Below, piece by piece: positions 33,500 through 42,678 of a stretch of 64,000 bases of DNA (the stretch's first letter is position 1; the number at the start of each line of letters is the position of its first letter). A program made the position numbers and the translations under genes. The stretch comes from an uncultured Coriobacteriaceae bacterium (lineage in GTDB: Bacteria; Actinomycetota; Coriobacteriia; Coriobacteriales; Atopobiaceae). The notes beneath the pieces are model-generated. The model made no database searches, was not told the origin of the DNA, and saw only the letters and a program-made list of their open reading frames with translations. The stretch is taken from assembly GCA_902791035.1 (NCBI GenBank), contig CADAUA010000002.1, positions 124,001 to 188,000 of the forward strand. Direction: 5' to 3'.

Positions 33500-34324
33500 A
33501 TGGGCGAAGAGCGAGTTTGTGTGATCACCGGTGGCGGCTCGGGCATGGGCCTGGAGGCGGCCAAGATCCTGGGTCAGGGGCGTGTGGTGGTCCTCACCGG
33601 CCGCACCGTGGCAAAGCTCGAGCATGCGGTGGCGGAGCTTGAGGCGGCGGGCGTGGAGGCTCACGCGCATGCCTGCGACGTGTCCCAGCGCCAGAGCGTG
33701 CGCGAGCTGGCGGAGTACGCGGCCGGCCTTGGGCGCGTAACCAACGTGGTGCACGCGGCGGGAGTCTCGCCCACCATGGGCACGCCGGAGCAGATGGTGC
33801 GAATCGACGCCCTGGGCACGGTCTACGTGAACCAGGAGTTCTCGAGGGTGATGGGCGCGGGCAGCGTGATTGTGGACGTGGCGTCCAACTCCGCCTACGC
33901 CCTGCCCAAGATCTTGGTGAGCGAGAAGATCTACCGCCTGGCGGAGCTGGACGAGAACACCTTCGTGCAGCGCATGCTGGGCCGGGCCAACCTCGCCCAT
34001 GGCGAGTACGAGAAGGCCGGCTTTGCCTACGCCCTCTCCAAGAACTTTGCCGTGTGGTATGCCCAGAAGTCGGCCTTTGACCTAGGGGACAAGGGCATTC
34101 GCGTGGTCTCGCTCTCGCCGGGGCTCATTGCCACCGGCATGGGCAAGGCGGAGGCCAGCCACGGCGACAGCATGCTCAAGTACGGCGCCGAGCGACGCAT
34201 GGGCACACCGGAGGAGCTGGGCTTTGCCCTGGCCACGCTGGCCGACGAGCGCAACGGCTACCTGGCCGGCGTGGACGTGCTGGTGGACGGCGGCTGCACC
34301 AACGGCAGGCGGTTTAGGAAGTAG
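33500..34324 (+). CDS. Short-chain dehydrogenase/reductase
   Basis: The 274-residue protein has the SDR cofactor motif TGGGSGMG at the N-terminus, a Ser-containing strand (VDVASNSAYAL) and the Y-X3-K pair in YALSK. The Tyr and Lys lie further along than usual because of an insertion (EKIYRLAELDENTFVQRML) between the serine strand and the catalytic Tyr. The C-terminus LAGVDVLVDGGCTNG is typical of the family. It oxidises or reduces an alcohol or ketone using NAD(P); the substrate is unknown. The start is ATG 33500; the ribosome site is weak (GGGGGTTGG). It is 81 bp downstream of the DUF308 gene. Confidence 0.87.
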   Translation: MGEERVCVITGGGSGMGLEAAKILGQGRVVVLTGRTVAKLEHAVAELEAAGVEAHAHACDVSQRQSVRELAEYAAGLGRVTNVVHAAGVSPTMGTPEQMVRIDALGTVYVNQEFSRVMGAGSVIVDVASNSAYALPKILVSEKIYRLAELDENTFVQRMLGRANLAHGEYEKAGFAYALSKNFAVWYAQKSAFDLGDKGIRVVSLSPGLIATGMGKAEASHGDSMLKYGAERRMGTPEELGFALATLADERNGYLAGVDVLVDGGCTNGRRFRK

Positions 34325-34399
34325 CGGCGGGCTGCGGGACGGGTGGAATCTGGCGCTTGGGGACGCGCCCTTCTTGGCCGCGGAGCGGGAAGTGCGACT

Positions 34400-34488
34400 T
34401 AGTAGAGTCCCCGCGCCGTTCGGTGGCAACAAAAGCCCAGATAAATTGACGAGCCGCGGCTTAGTAGAGTCTACTAAGCCGCGGCTCG
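34400..34488. repeat. TTAGTAGAGT palindromes after the SDR gene
   Basis: A 39-base hairpin at 34450-34488 has 18-bp perfect arms (CGAGCCGCGGCTTAGTAG) around AGT. A shorter TTAGTAGAGTC copy is at 34400-34410. The core matches the ends of the element at 27946-28050. The hairpin could also stop transcription from the SDR gene. The rest of the 34325-34653 gap holds the ilv promoter. Confidence 0.75.
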
Positions 34489-34578
34489 CGGAGAAGATCG
34501 TGGGCAAGGGGGCGACCCCCTGTCCACGATCCCATTGTGACAGGCGTGTAACACAAGCGAAGCGGATTGGAATTGTGG

Positions 34579-34607
34579 TTGCCATGCGCCGCGCAGCGGG
34601 CTACACT
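34579..34607 (+). promoter_or_regulatory. Promoter of the ilv operon
   Basis: TTGCCA (34579-34584), an exact 17-base spacer and TACACT (34602-34607) form a good housekeeping-type promoter. Transcription would start near 34614, about 40 bases before the leader peptide ATG. Confidence 0.75.
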
Positions 34608-34653
34608 CCCAACCAACGAAGCAAACCACTCGACGAACGAGGAGGACACCAAG

Positions 34654-34725
34654 ATGGCACAGCGTACCAATACCGCTGCCCTTGTTGCCCAGCCCACGCT
34701 CGTCGTCGTACTAATTATTAGCTAG
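34654..34725 (+). CDS. ilvL: ilv operon leader peptide
   Basis: A 23-codon reading frame (MAQRTNTAALVAQPTLVVVL, then IIS) with a strong ribosome site GAGGAGG. Eight of the last fourteen residues are Leu, Val or Ile, seven of them in the final eight codons (LVVVLII before Ser), the arrangement used for ribosome-mediated attenuation of branched-chain amino acid operons. It sits between a good promoter and a terminator hairpin (34769-34803) ahead of ilvB. When charged Leu, Val or Ile tRNA is short, ribosomes should stall and allow read-through. Too short for ordinary gene finders, so easily missed. Confidence 0.88.
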   Translation: MAQRTNTAALVAQPTLVVVLIIS

Positions 34726-34761
34726 CTGCAGCCTTCGCCCGCAAGGACAGGGGGTTGCAGC
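34725..34761 (+). promoter_or_regulatory. Alternative leader hairpin of the ilv attenuator
   Basis: GCTGCAG at the end of the leader peptide can pair with the TTGCAG at about 34755-34760. It lies just after the control codons, where a pause or anti-terminator structure is expected. The exact alternative pairing was not computed. Confidence 0.4.
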
Positions 34762-34768
34762 CACACAC

Positions 34769-34803
34769 GGGTTCTCGCCACAGCGCGCGAGGGCTCGTTT
34801 TTT
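34769..34803 (+). terminator. ilv attenuator terminator
   Basis: A 10-pair stem (34769-34778 with 34787-34796, some G-T pairs) and an 8-base loop are followed by G and six T residues. It precedes ilvB by about 60 bases and follows the leader peptide, so it is the expected regulated terminator. Confidence 0.85.
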
Positions 34804-34864
34804 GTTACCAAGGAACGCCAGCAGCAAGGACGCGTGGCGGGAACGCAAGGGAAGGGAGGCAGAC

Positions 34865-36568
34865 ATGGAGCTCACAGGCGCGCAGATCCTGCTCGAGTGC
34901 CTCAAGGAGCAGGGCGTGGACACCGTCTTCGGCTACCCAGGCGGCACGATCCTCAACGTCTACGACGCCCTCACGCAGGAGCCGGACATCCACCACATCC
35001 TGGTGAGCCACGAGCAGGGCGCCTCGCACGCCGCCGACGGCTACGCCCGCTCCACCGGCAAGGTGGGCGTGTGCTTTGCCACGTCGGGACCGGGGTGCAC
35101 CAACCTCGTTACGGGCATCGCCACGGCCTACATGGACTCCTCGCCCATCGTGGCAATCACCTGCAACGTGAGCGAGAACCTCTTGGGCAAGGACTCCTTC
35201 CAGGAGGTGGACATCACGGGCATCACCATGCCCATCACCAAGTGGAACTACATGGTCCGCAAGGTGAGCGAGCTGGCCGACGTGGTGCGCGAGGCCTTCC
35301 TGGTGGCCAAGTCCGGCCGGCCCGGCCCCGTCCTCATCGACATCGCCAAGGATGTGACCTCGGCCGTCTACGACTACCGCTACCTGCCGCCCGCCGAGCA
35401 CCGCAGCCACGGCCGCCTGGGGTCCCTCGTGGAGCGTCGCGACGACGGCCTGCGCGTGCCCAGCGTGGACGCCGCCGACGTGGACACCCTGGTGGAGATG
35501 ATCGAGGCCAGCAAGAAGCCCCTGCTCATCTGCGGAGGTGGCGTGGTGCGCAGCCGCGCGCACGAGGAGTTCAACCGCTTTGCCAACGTGGCGGACGCCC
35601 CCGTGGCCATCACCCTCATGGGCGCCGGCGGCTTCCGGGGCCGCGACCCGCTGACCACGGGCATGATCGGCATGCACGGCTCCCAGGCGTCGAACATGGC
35701 CGTGGACAACTGCGACCTCCTGATCGCCTTTGGCTGCCGCTTCTCCGACCGCGTGGCCTTGAACCCCAAGACCTTTGCCCAGCAGGCGGCCATCGTGCAG
35801 GTGGACGTCGACCGCTCGGAGATAAACAAGAACGTCCACGTGACCCACCACATCGTGGGCGACGCCAAGCGCGTGCTGGAGATGCTCCTGGAGCGCCTGC
35901 CCCAGCAGGACCACGCCGAGTGGAAAGACTTCGTCTTCTCCTTCCCCACCGAGACCGAGTACGACGAGGGCGGCGACCACCTGACCCCCAAGCAGATAAG
36001 TGACGTGGTGGCCCGCATGCTCCCGCAGGACACCATAGTGACCACCGACGTGGGCCAGCACCAGATGTGGGTGGCCCAGCACTTCCACTACGAGTACCCC
36101 GGCCAGCTCATAACCTCCGGCGGCTTTGGCACCATGGGCTTTGGCCTGGGTGCGGCCATCGGCGCGCAGGTGGGCAACCCCGGCAAGCGCGTGATCCACG
36201 TGACGGGCGACGGCTCCTTCCGCATGAACTGCAACGAGCTGGCCACCGAGGAGCACTACGGCCTGCCCATCATCACCCTGATCTACGACAACGAGGTCCT
36301 GGGCATGGTGCGCCAGTGGCAGACCCTCATCTACGGCAAGCGCTACTCGCAGACCACCCTGGACCGGCCGCCCGACTGGGTCAAGCTGGCCGAGGCCTAC
36401 GGGCTCTCCGGCGCGCGCGTGTCCACGAGCGAGGAGCTCGAGGCCGCCCTCACGGAGGCTCTGGCCTGCGGCCACGGCTACGTGATCGACTGCGTGATCG
36501 GCAAGGACGAGATGGTCCGCCCCATGGTCTCGGGCGGTCAGCACATCACCAACTTCATCGCGGTGTAG
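34865..36568 (+). CDS. ilvB: Acetolactate synthase large subunit
   Basis: The 567-residue protein is a ThDP enzyme. Visible are the N-terminal FGYPGGTILNVYDAL, the ThDP-activating Glu in the SHEQGASHAADGYAR region, and the Mg/ThDP motif GDGSFRMNCNELAT ending near YDNEVLGM. It joins two pyruvates, or pyruvate and 2-oxobutyrate, in the first common step of valine, leucine and isoleucine synthesis. It is the first structural gene of ilvBNCD, behind an attenuator. The start ATG 34865 has GGGAGGC upstream. The length matches anabolic, FAD-containing synthases; the presence of ilvN next to it confirms the anabolic type. Confidence 0.96.
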   Translation: MELTGAQILLECLKEQGVDTVFGYPGGTILNVYDALTQEPDIHHILVSHEQGASHAADGYARSTGKVGVCFATSGPGCTNLVTGIATAYMDSSPIVAITCNVSENLLGKDSFQEVDITGITMPITKWNYMVRKVSELADVVREAFLVAKSGRPGPVLIDIAKDVTSAVYDYRYLPPAEHRSHGRLGSLVERRDDGLRVPSVDAADVDTLVEMIEASKKPLLICGGGVVRSRAHEEFNRFANVADAPVAITLMGAGGFRGRDPLTTGMIGMHGSQASNMAVDNCDLLIAFGCRFSDRVALNPKTFAQQAAIVQVDVDRSEINKNVHVTHHIVGDAKRVLEMLLERLPQQDHAEWKDFVFSFPTETEYDEGGDHLTPKQISDVVARMLPQDTIVTTDVGQHQMWVAQHFHYEYPGQLITSGGFGTMGFGLGAAIGAQVGNPGKRVIHVTGDGSFRMNCNELATEEHYGLPIITLIYDNEVLGMVRQWQTLIYGKRYSQTTLDRPPDWVKLAEAYGLSGARVSTSEELEAALTEALACGHGYVIDCVIGKDEMVRPMVSGGQHITNFIAV

Positions 36569-36581
36569 GGAGGGAGGACGC

Positions 36582-37154
36582 ATGGATTCCATCGACACCA
36601 CCAGGCGCAGGTCCATATCGGTGCTGGTAGACAACGAGGCGGGCGTTCTCTCGCAGGTCTCGCGGATGTTCTCGCGCAAGGGCTACAACATCGAGTCCCT
36701 CGCCGTGGGCACCACGGCCGACCCCACCGTGAGCCGCATCACCATCGAGGTCCTGGCCGACGACGACCAGATAGACCTTCTCTGCAACCAGCTCCGCAAG
36801 CTCCTGGCCGTGCACTCGGTCAAGCTGCTCGACGCCAGCAAGTCCATCCGGCGCGAGCTGGTGCTCATAAAGATAAAGACGGAGACCAGCGAGGTATGCA
36901 ACCGCGTGATCCAGATCGCGAACATATTCCGCGCCTCGGTCATCGACGTTTCCTCTACCACGATCACGCTCGCCCTCATCGGCGAAGAGAGCAAGACGGA
37001 CGCTATTGTCGACCTCGTGCGCGAGTTCGGCATCCTCGAGCTCGTCCGGACCGGCATGGTGGCGATCGAGCGTGGTACCAGGACCATATACGACCAAACG
37101 AAGGAAAGAGGAGAGTTCGACTATGGCAAAAATGTTTTACGAGAAGGACTGTGA
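36582..37154 (+). CDS. ilvN: Acetolactate synthase small (regulatory) subunit
   Basis: A 190-residue protein with an N-terminal ACT domain ([30 protein letters not shown]) and the second, C-terminal regulatory domain ([18 protein letters not shown]). It binds valine and adjusts activity of IlvB. It is longer than the usual ~165 residues by a C-terminal extension ([20 protein letters not shown]). That extension overlaps the first 32 bases of ilvC in another frame, which explains the extra length and implies translational coupling. It starts 13 bp after the ilvB stop. Confidence 0.95.
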   Translation: MDSIDTTRRRSISVLVDNEAGVLSQVSRMFSRKGYNIESLAVGTTADPTVSRITIEVLADDDQIDLLCNQLRKLLAVHSVKLLDASKSIRRELVLIKIKTETSEVCNRVIQIANIFRASVIDVSSTTITLALIGEESKTDAIVDLVREFGILELVRTGMVAIERGTRTIYDQTKERGEFDYGKNVLREGL

Positions 37155-38142
37155 CCTTTCGAACCTTGATGGCAAGAAGATCGCAATCATCGGCTACGGC
37201 TCGCAGGGGCACGCCCACGCGCTGAACCTCAAGGACTCCGGCTGCGACGTGTGCGTCGGCCTGCGTCCGGGCTCCAAGCACGCCGCCGAGGCCGAGGCCC
37301 ACGGCCTGGCCGTCAAGTCCATCGACGACGCCGCCGAGTGGGGCGACATCATCATGATCCTCGTGAACGACGAGGTGGCCGCCCAGGTGTACAAGGAGCA
37401 CATCGCCCCGCACCTCAAGCCCGGCAACGCGGTGGCCTTCGCCCATGGCTTCAACATCCGCTACAAGCAGGTCGTGGTGCCCGAGGACTGCGACGTCTTC
37501 ATGGCAGCCCCCAAGGGCCCGGGCCACACCGTGCGCTCCCAGTACGTGAACGGCCGTGGCGTGCCCTGCCTGGTGGCCGTGGAGCAGGACGCCACCGGCA
37601 AGTGCCAGGACGTGGCCCTCGCCTACATCGCCGGCATCGGCGGCGCCCGTGCGGGCATCATGGAGACCACGATGCACGATGAGACCGAGACCGACCTCTT
37701 TGGTGAGCAGTGCGTGCTGTGCGGCGGCATCGTCGAGCTCATGAAGTGCGGCTTCGAGGTGCTGGTGGAAGCCGGCTACGAGCCCGAGAACGCCTACTTC
37801 GAGTGCATCCACGAGATGAAGCTCATCGTCGACCTTATCAACAAGGGCGGCGTGGCGGCCATGAACTACTCCTGCTCCGACACGGCCGAGTACGGCGAGT
37901 ACGTGTCTGGCCCGCGCGTGATCCCCCACGAGGAGACCAAGCAGCGCATGCGCGAGGTCCTGTCCGACATCCAGGACGGCTCCTTCGCCGGTCGCTGGAT
38001 CGCCGAGAACAAGAACGGCCGCACCTTCTTCAACTCCAAGCGCGACCAGCTGGCCGCCCACCAGATGGAGGTCGTGGGCAAGCAGCTCCGCGAGTCCATG
38101 CTCTGGAAGAACGACACCGACCTGGACACCGCGTCCAACTAG
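37123..38142 (+). CDS. ilvC: Ketol-acid reductoisomerase (class I)
   Basis: The 339-residue protein has the Rossmann motif [17 protein letters not shown], a catalytic region [12 protein letters not shown], and the metal-binding acidic residues in GEQCVLCGG and [12 protein letters not shown]. It rearranges and reduces acetolactate with Mg and NAD(P)H. The length is class I (about 330-340). The start is ATG 37123, inside the end of ilvN, with AAGGAAAGAGGAG upstream. The arginine after the beta2 strand (LRPGSK) suggests NADPH preference by family rule, but specificity is not certain. Confidence 0.96.
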   Translation: MAKMFYEKDCDLSNLDGKKIAIIGYGSQGHAHALNLKDSGCDVCVGLRPGSKHAAEAEAHGLAVKSIDDAAEWGDIIMILVNDEVAAQVYKEHIAPHLKPGNAVAFAHGFNIRYKQVVVPEDCDVFMAAPKGPGHTVRSQYVNGRGVPCLVAVEQDATGKCQDVALAYIAGIGGARAGIMETTMHDETETDLFGEQCVLCGGIVELMKCGFEVLVEAGYEPENAYFECIHEMKLIVDLINKGGVAAMNYSCSDTAEYGEYVSGPRVIPHEETKQRMREVLSDIQDGSFAGRWIAENKNGRTFFNSKRDQLAAHQMEVVGKQLRESMLWKNDTDLDTASN

Positions 38143-38181
38143 CCGGTACCTGTAACGTGGGGCGGGGGCTTCTGCTCCCGC

Positions 38182-38259
38182 CCTGTCACAAAGGTGTCAG
38201 TCACTTTTGTGACATTCGAGAATTTATGTCACAAAAGTGACTGACACTTCTGTGACAGG
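38182..38259. repeat. 78-bp TGTCACAAAAGTG inverted repeat (copy 1)
   Basis: Two 33-base arms (38182-38214 and 38227-38259, two mismatches) surround a 12-base loop, filling the ilvC-ilvD gap and ending 14 bp before the ilvD start. A shorter member of the family is at 53910-53942. It may modulate transcription into ilvD or protect the upstream mRNA end. Confidence 0.9.
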
Positions 38260-38273
38260 AAAGGGGGAGCGCC

Positions 38274-39938
38274 ATGCGCTCTGACCAGATCAAGAAGGGC
38301 GTGGGGCGTGCCCCCAACCGCAGCCTCCTCTACGCGCTGGGCCTCACCGAGGAGGAGATGGACCGGCCGATCATCGGCGTCGTGACCTCCTACAACGAGG
38401 TCGTGCCCGGCCACATGAACATCGACAAGGTCTGCGATGCCGTCAAGGCCGGCGTGCGCATGGCGGGCGGCACCCCGCTGGCCTTCCCGGCCATCGCCGT
38501 GTGCGACGGCATAGCCATGGGCCACGTGGGCATGAAGTACTCGCTGGTCACGCGCGACCTCATAGCCGACTCCACCGAGTGCATGGCCATCGCCCACCAG
38601 TTCGACGGCCTCGTGATGATCCCCAACTGCGACAAGAACGTCCCCGGCCTCCTCATGGCCGCGGCTCGCCTGGACATCCCCACGATCTTCGTCTCCGGTG
38701 GCCCCATGCTGGCCGGCCACCTGCGCGACGGCCGCCGCTCCTGCCTCTCCCACATGTTCGAGGCCGTGGGCGCCTACCAGGCCGGCAAGCTGGACGAGGA
38801 GGGCGTGCGCGACTACGAGGAGAACGCCTGCCCCTCCTGCGGCTCCTGCTCCGGAATGTACACGGCAAACACCATGAACTGCCTGACCGAGGCCCTGGGC
38901 ATGGCGCTTGCCGGCAACGGCACCATCCCCGCGCCCTACTCCGCCCGCCTGCGTCTGGCCAAGCAGGCCGGCATGCAGGTGATGGAGCTGGTGCGGCAGG
39001 ACATCCGCCCGCACGACATCCTCACCCCTGCGGCCTTCCACAACGCCGAGACCGTGGACATGGCCCTGGGCGGCTCCACGAACACCATGCTCCACCTGCC
39101 TGCCATCGCCCACGAGGCGGGAGTTGCCCTCACGCTGGACTTTGCCAACGAGATAAGCGACAAGACCCCCAACCTCTGCCATCTGGCCCCGGCCGGCGAT
39201 GCCTTCATCGAGGACCTGGACCAGGCGGGCGGCGTCCACGCCGTGATGGCCGAGCTGGCCGAGGCGGGGCTGCTCGACACCACGTGCCGCACCGTCACAG
39301 GCAAGACCTTGGGCGAGGACCTGGTGGGCTGCGTCAACCGCAATCCCGAGGTCATCCGTCCCCTGGGCGCGCCCTTCTCGCCCAAGGGCGGCATCGCCGT
39401 CCTCAAGGGCAACCTGGCGCCCGACGGCTGCGTGGTCAAGCGCGCGGCCGTGAGCGAGGCCATGATGGTGCACGAGGGGCCCGCCCGCGTCTTCGACTCC
39501 GAGGAGGACGCGATCGACGCCATCTACAACCGCCGCATCGCGGAGGGCGACGTCGTCGTGATTCGCTACGAGGGTCCCAAGGGCGGCCCCGGCATGCGCG
39601 AGATGCTCAACCCCACCTCGGCCATCGTGGGCATGGGCCTGGGCGACTCCGTGGCACTGATCACCGACGGGCGCTTCTCGGGCGCCACGCGCGGCGCCTC
39701 CGTGGGCCACGTGAGCCCCGAGGCCGCGGCCGGCGGTACCATCGCGCTGGTGCACGAGGGCGACCGGATCCGCATCGACATCCCCAACTGCTCAATCCAG
39801 CTCCTGGTGGACGACGACGAGCTGGCTCGCCGCCGCGAGGCCTGGGTGGCGCCGGAGCCGCGCGTGACCACGGGCTACCTGGCCCGCTACGCGCGCCTGG
39901 TGACCTCTGCCGACAAGGGCGCCATCCTGCAGGCCTAG
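38274..39938 (+). CDS. ilvD: Dihydroxy-acid dehydratase
   Basis: The 554-residue protein has the three iron-sulfur cysteines of the family in [27 protein letters not shown] and nearby, plus the [14 protein letters not shown] and [10 protein letters not shown] motifs. It dehydrates dihydroxy acids to the 2-oxoacids that become valine and isoleucine, and is oxygen-sensitive when the cluster is [4Fe-4S]. It is fourth in the ilvBNCD run, separated from ilvC by a large inverted repeat. The ATG follows AAAGGGGGAG. Confidence 0.96.
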   Translation: MRSDQIKKGVGRAPNRSLLYALGLTEEEMDRPIIGVVTSYNEVVPGHMNIDKVCDAVKAGVRMAGGTPLAFPAIAVCDGIAMGHVGMKYSLVTRDLIADSTECMAIAHQFDGLVMIPNCDKNVPGLLMAAARLDIPTIFVSGGPMLAGHLRDGRRSCLSHMFEAVGAYQAGKLDEEGVRDYEENACPSCGSCSGMYTANTMNCLTEALGMALAGNGTIPAPYSARLRLAKQAGMQVMELVRQDIRPHDILTPAAFHNAETVDMALGGSTNTMLHLPAIAHEAGVALTLDFANEISDKTPNLCHLAPAGDAFIEDLDQAGGVHAVMAELAEAGLLDTTCRTVTGKTLGEDLVGCVNRNPEVIRPLGAPFSPKGGIAVLKGNLAPDGCVVKRAAVSEAMMVHEGPARVFDSEEDAIDAIYNRRIAEGDVVVIRYEGPKGGPGMREMLNPTSAIVGMGLGDSVALITDGRFSGATRGASVGHVSPEAAAGGTIALVHEGDRIRIDIPNCSIQLLVDDDELARRREAWVAPEPRVTTGYLARYARLVTSADKGAILQA

Positions 39939-39955
39939 ACTCTGGCCATCTGCAA

Positions 39956-40023
39956 GTGGGCACCAGGGGGTACTCCCCCAGTGCCCGGTATCGGGCACTG
40001 GGGGAGTACCCCCTGGTGCCCAC
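39956..40023. repeat. Double GGGCAC palindromic repeat (copy 3), perfect 32-bp arms
   Basis: Arms 39956-39987 and 39992-40023 are perfect reverse complements around GTAT. Each arm is itself nearly palindromic. The element fills the gap between ilvD and the DUF815 gene, 20 bp before the latter's start, and is closely related to 1434-1498. Confidence 0.95.
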
Positions 40024-40042
40024 AACCCCACCAAGGAGGAGC

Positions 40043-41470
40043 ATGTACCGCCAGCTCGCACGACTCGTCCTCTACAGCAGCCTGACCAAGGGCACGATCC
40101 TCGCGGACGTGGCCTCGATCTACCGCGACCACGCCCGTGCGCTCGCCGCCACCCCGCGCGGGGAGCGGCTGGCGCCCGACGTCCGCTCGGACCTCCTCGC
40201 CCGCGCCAACGCCTGCGCCAAGCGCCTGCTGGACCTGGCCACCACCTATGGCTTCGACCGCGACCTCTGGGGCGACTACCTGGCCTTCTGCCTCCTCACG
40301 AACGAGAACTCCTTCTCGCTCACGGCCGAGCGCCGGGGCGCCACCGAGGGCGGCTCCGTAAACGACCTGGCTTGCGCGGACATGGAGGTCTTCCTGGCCC
40401 TGGAGCACTGGGACTTCACCCTGCTGGAGGAGAGCCTGGGGACCAAGGTCTTCTCGGCCCTGCGCAGCTGGCGCTCCATCCCCAAGCCGGACGCCAACTA
40501 CTTCGCCGGCGTGAGCCGCCGCGTGCGCGCCCTCTCGGACGCCCTGGCCCGCTGCCAGATGGCCGACGAGGCCTTCTGCCTGGTGGCAGCCGCCTACGCG
40601 CAGGACGGCGTGGGCACCTTTGGGCTCAACGCCGCCTTCCGCATCCGCACCGTGGACAAGGACCTGGCGCCCGACGCCTACACCCCGCAGACCTACACCG
40701 TGGGGTCGCTGGAGTTCGTGCCCGTGAACAACGCCCGAGGTCCGCGCCTGGCCGACCTCGTGGGCTACGAGCTCCAGAAGGAGCGCCTGGTGGCAAACAC
40801 CGAGGCCTTCCTGGCCGGCCGCCCGGCAAACAACGTCCTTCTCTACGGCGACGCCGGCACGGGCAAGTCCACCAGCGTCAAGGCCCTTCTCAGCGCCTAT
40901 GAGGACCAGGGCCTGCGCATGATAGAGATCTACAAGTACCAGTTCCGCGACCTCAGCCGCGTGATCGAGGCCGTCAAGCACCGCAACTACCGCTTCGTGA
41001 TCTTCATCGACGACCTGTCCTTCGAGGAGAACGAGGTGGAGTACAAGTTCCTCAAGGCCGTGATCGAGGGCGGCGTGGAGCAGCGGCCCGAGAACGTGCT
41101 CATCTACGCCACGTCCAACCGCCGTCACCTGATCCGCGAGGTGTGGAGCGACCGCAACGACATAGAGCACGACGGCGACGTGCACCGGTCCGACACGGTG
41201 GAGGAGAAGCTCAGCCTGGCCGCTCGCTTTGGCGTGTCCATAAACTACGGCTCGCCCGACCCGCAGCTCTACCACCAGATCGTGCTGGAGCTGGCTGCCC
41301 GCGAGCTGCCGGAGGGGCTCTATACCGACGAGGCCCTCTGCAAGCTGGCCGACCGCTGGGAGATTCGGCATGGCGGCTACAGCGGCCGAACGGCACAGCA
41401 GTTCATCGACCATCTCGCGGGGGAGGCCCTGGCGGGGGAGACGCCGGCGCAGCCGGGGGAGAGGGGCTAG
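40043..41470 (+). CDS. DUF815 family AAA+ ATPase
   Basis: The 475-residue protein has a helical N-terminal half and an AAA+ core: Walker A GDAGTGKST, Walker B FVIFIDDLSFEENE, and a sensor region IYATSNRRHLI. The region YTVGSLEFVPVNNARGPRLA before the core and the C-terminal KLADRWEIRHGGYSGRTAQQ are characteristic of DUF815. The biochemical role of the family is unknown. Here it sits in the branched-chain amino acid block, one base upstream of ilvA, and is presumably co-transcribed with it. The ATG at 40043 follows AAGGAGGAG. Confidence 0.92.
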   Translation: MYRQLARLVLYSSLTKGTILADVASIYRDHARALAATPRGERLAPDVRSDLLARANACAKRLLDLATTYGFDRDLWGDYLAFCLLTNENSFSLTAERRGATEGGSVNDLACADMEVFLALEHWDFTLLEESLGTKVFSALRSWRSIPKPDANYFAGVSRRVRALSDALARCQMADEAFCLVAAAYAQDGVGTFGLNAAFRIRTVDKDLAPDAYTPQTYTVGSLEFVPVNNARGPRLADLVGYELQKERLVANTEAFLAGRPANNVLLYGDAGTGKSTSVKALLSAYEDQGLRMIEIYKYQFRDLSRVIEAVKHRNYRFVIFIDDLSFEENEVEYKFLKAVIEGGVEQRPENVLIYATSNRRHLIREVWSDRNDIEHDGDVHRSDTVEEKLSLAARFGVSINYGSPDPQLYHQIVLELAARELPEGLYTDEALCKLADRWEIRHGGYSGRTAQQFIDHLAGEALAGETPAQPGERG

Positions 41471-41471
41471 G

Positions 41472-42668
41472 ATGCTCAGTTTGGACAGGGTCTACCACGC
41501 GGCCTACGTGCTCAAGGGCGTGGCAAGAAGGACGGACCTCATAGCGGCGCCGCAGCTGGTGCCCGGGGCCGACATCCACCTCAAGACCGAGAACCTGCAG
41601 GTTACAGGCTCCTTCAAGCTCCGCGGTGCCTACTACAAGATCAGCCAGCTCTCCCAGGAGGAGCTCGACCGCGGCATCATAGCCTGCAGCGCGGGCAACC
41701 ACGCCCAGGGCGTGGCGCTGGCGGCCACGCGCGCCGGGGCCAAGAGCATGATCTTCATGCCCGACGGTGCCCCCATCATGAAGGTGGAGAACACCCGCCG
41801 CCTGGGTGCCGAGGTGCGGCTGGTCAAGGGTTCCTACGACGACGCCCACGACGCCTGCGTGGCCTATCAGGAGGAGTCGGGCGCCACCCTCATCCACCCC
41901 TATGACGACGAGGACGTGATGGCCGGCCAGGGCACCATCGGCCTGGAGATCATGGACCAGCTGGACGGCGTGGACTCCGTGGTGGTGCCGGTGGGCGGTG
42001 GTGGCCTCATCTCGGGCGTGGCCCTGGCCGTGAAGAGCCTCAAGCCCTCGTGCAAGGTGTACGGCGTGCAGGCCGCGGGCGCGGGCTCCATGGCGCGGGC
42101 CTTCCACGACGGCAAGTGGGAGGCGCTCGACCGCGTGAGCACCTTCGCCGATGGCATCGCGGTGAAGACCCCCGGCGAGACCACCTTCAAGATGGTGGAG
42201 CGCTACGTGGACGACGTGGTCACCGTGTCTGACGACGAGATTGCGGCTGCCATCCTGGCTCTGATGGAGCGACAGAAGGTCGTGGCCGAGGGCGCCGGAG
42301 CGGCACCGGTGGCGGCTTGCATGTTCGGCAAGGTGCCGGTGGAGGGCAGGCGCACGGTGTGCGTGGTCTCCGGCGGCAACATCGACGTGAACATCCTCTC
42401 GCGCGTGATCAACCGCGGTCTGGCCATGAGCGGGCGCAAGGTCACCCTGGCCATCCGCCTCACCGACAAGCCCGGCCAGCTCGAGCAGGTCTCTGGCATC
42501 ATCGCGTCGGCGGGCGCCAATGTGGTGAGCGTGGACTACGACCTCTCCGACCCCAACCTGCCCATCTCCAGCTGCGTGCTGCGTATGGGTATGGAGACGC
42601 GCGACCAGGCCCAGATCGACGAGGTGCGCGAGCGGTTGGTGGACGCGGGCTTCTCGCTCGTGGAGTAG
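41472..42668 (+). CDS. ilvA: Threonine ammonia-lyase (threonine dehydratase) with ACT domain
   Basis: A 398-residue PLP enzyme. The PLP lysine is in TGSFKLRGAYYK, the phosphate-binding loop is VVPVGGGGLISG, and SGGN is near residue 300. A single C-terminal ACT domain (AIRLTDKPGQLEQVSGI) follows. It turns threonine into 2-oxobutyrate, the isoleucine precursor used by IlvB. The short form with one ACT domain resembles both TdcB-type and short IlvA enzymes; location next to ilvBNCD supports a biosynthetic role. It starts one base after the DUF815 stop. Confidence 0.92.
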   Translation: MLSLDRVYHAAYVLKGVARRTDLIAAPQLVPGADIHLKTENLQVTGSFKLRGAYYKISQLSQEELDRGIIACSAGNHAQGVALAATRAGAKSMIFMPDGAPIMKVENTRRLGAEVRLVKGSYDDAHDACVAYQEESGATLIHPYDDEDVMAGQGTIGLEIMDQLDGVDSVVVPVGGGGLISGVALAVKSLKPSCKVYGVQAAGAGSMARAFHDGKWEALDRVSTFADGIAVKTPGETTFKMVERYVDDVVTVSDDEIAAAILALMERQKVVAEGAGAAPVAACMFGKVPVEGRRTVCVVSGGNIDVNILSRVINRGLAMSGRKVTLAIRLTDKPGQLEQVSGIIASAGANVVSVDYDLSDPNLPISSCVLRMGMETRDQAQIDEVRERLVDAGFSLVE

Positions 42669-42678
42669 GGGCGGGCTG

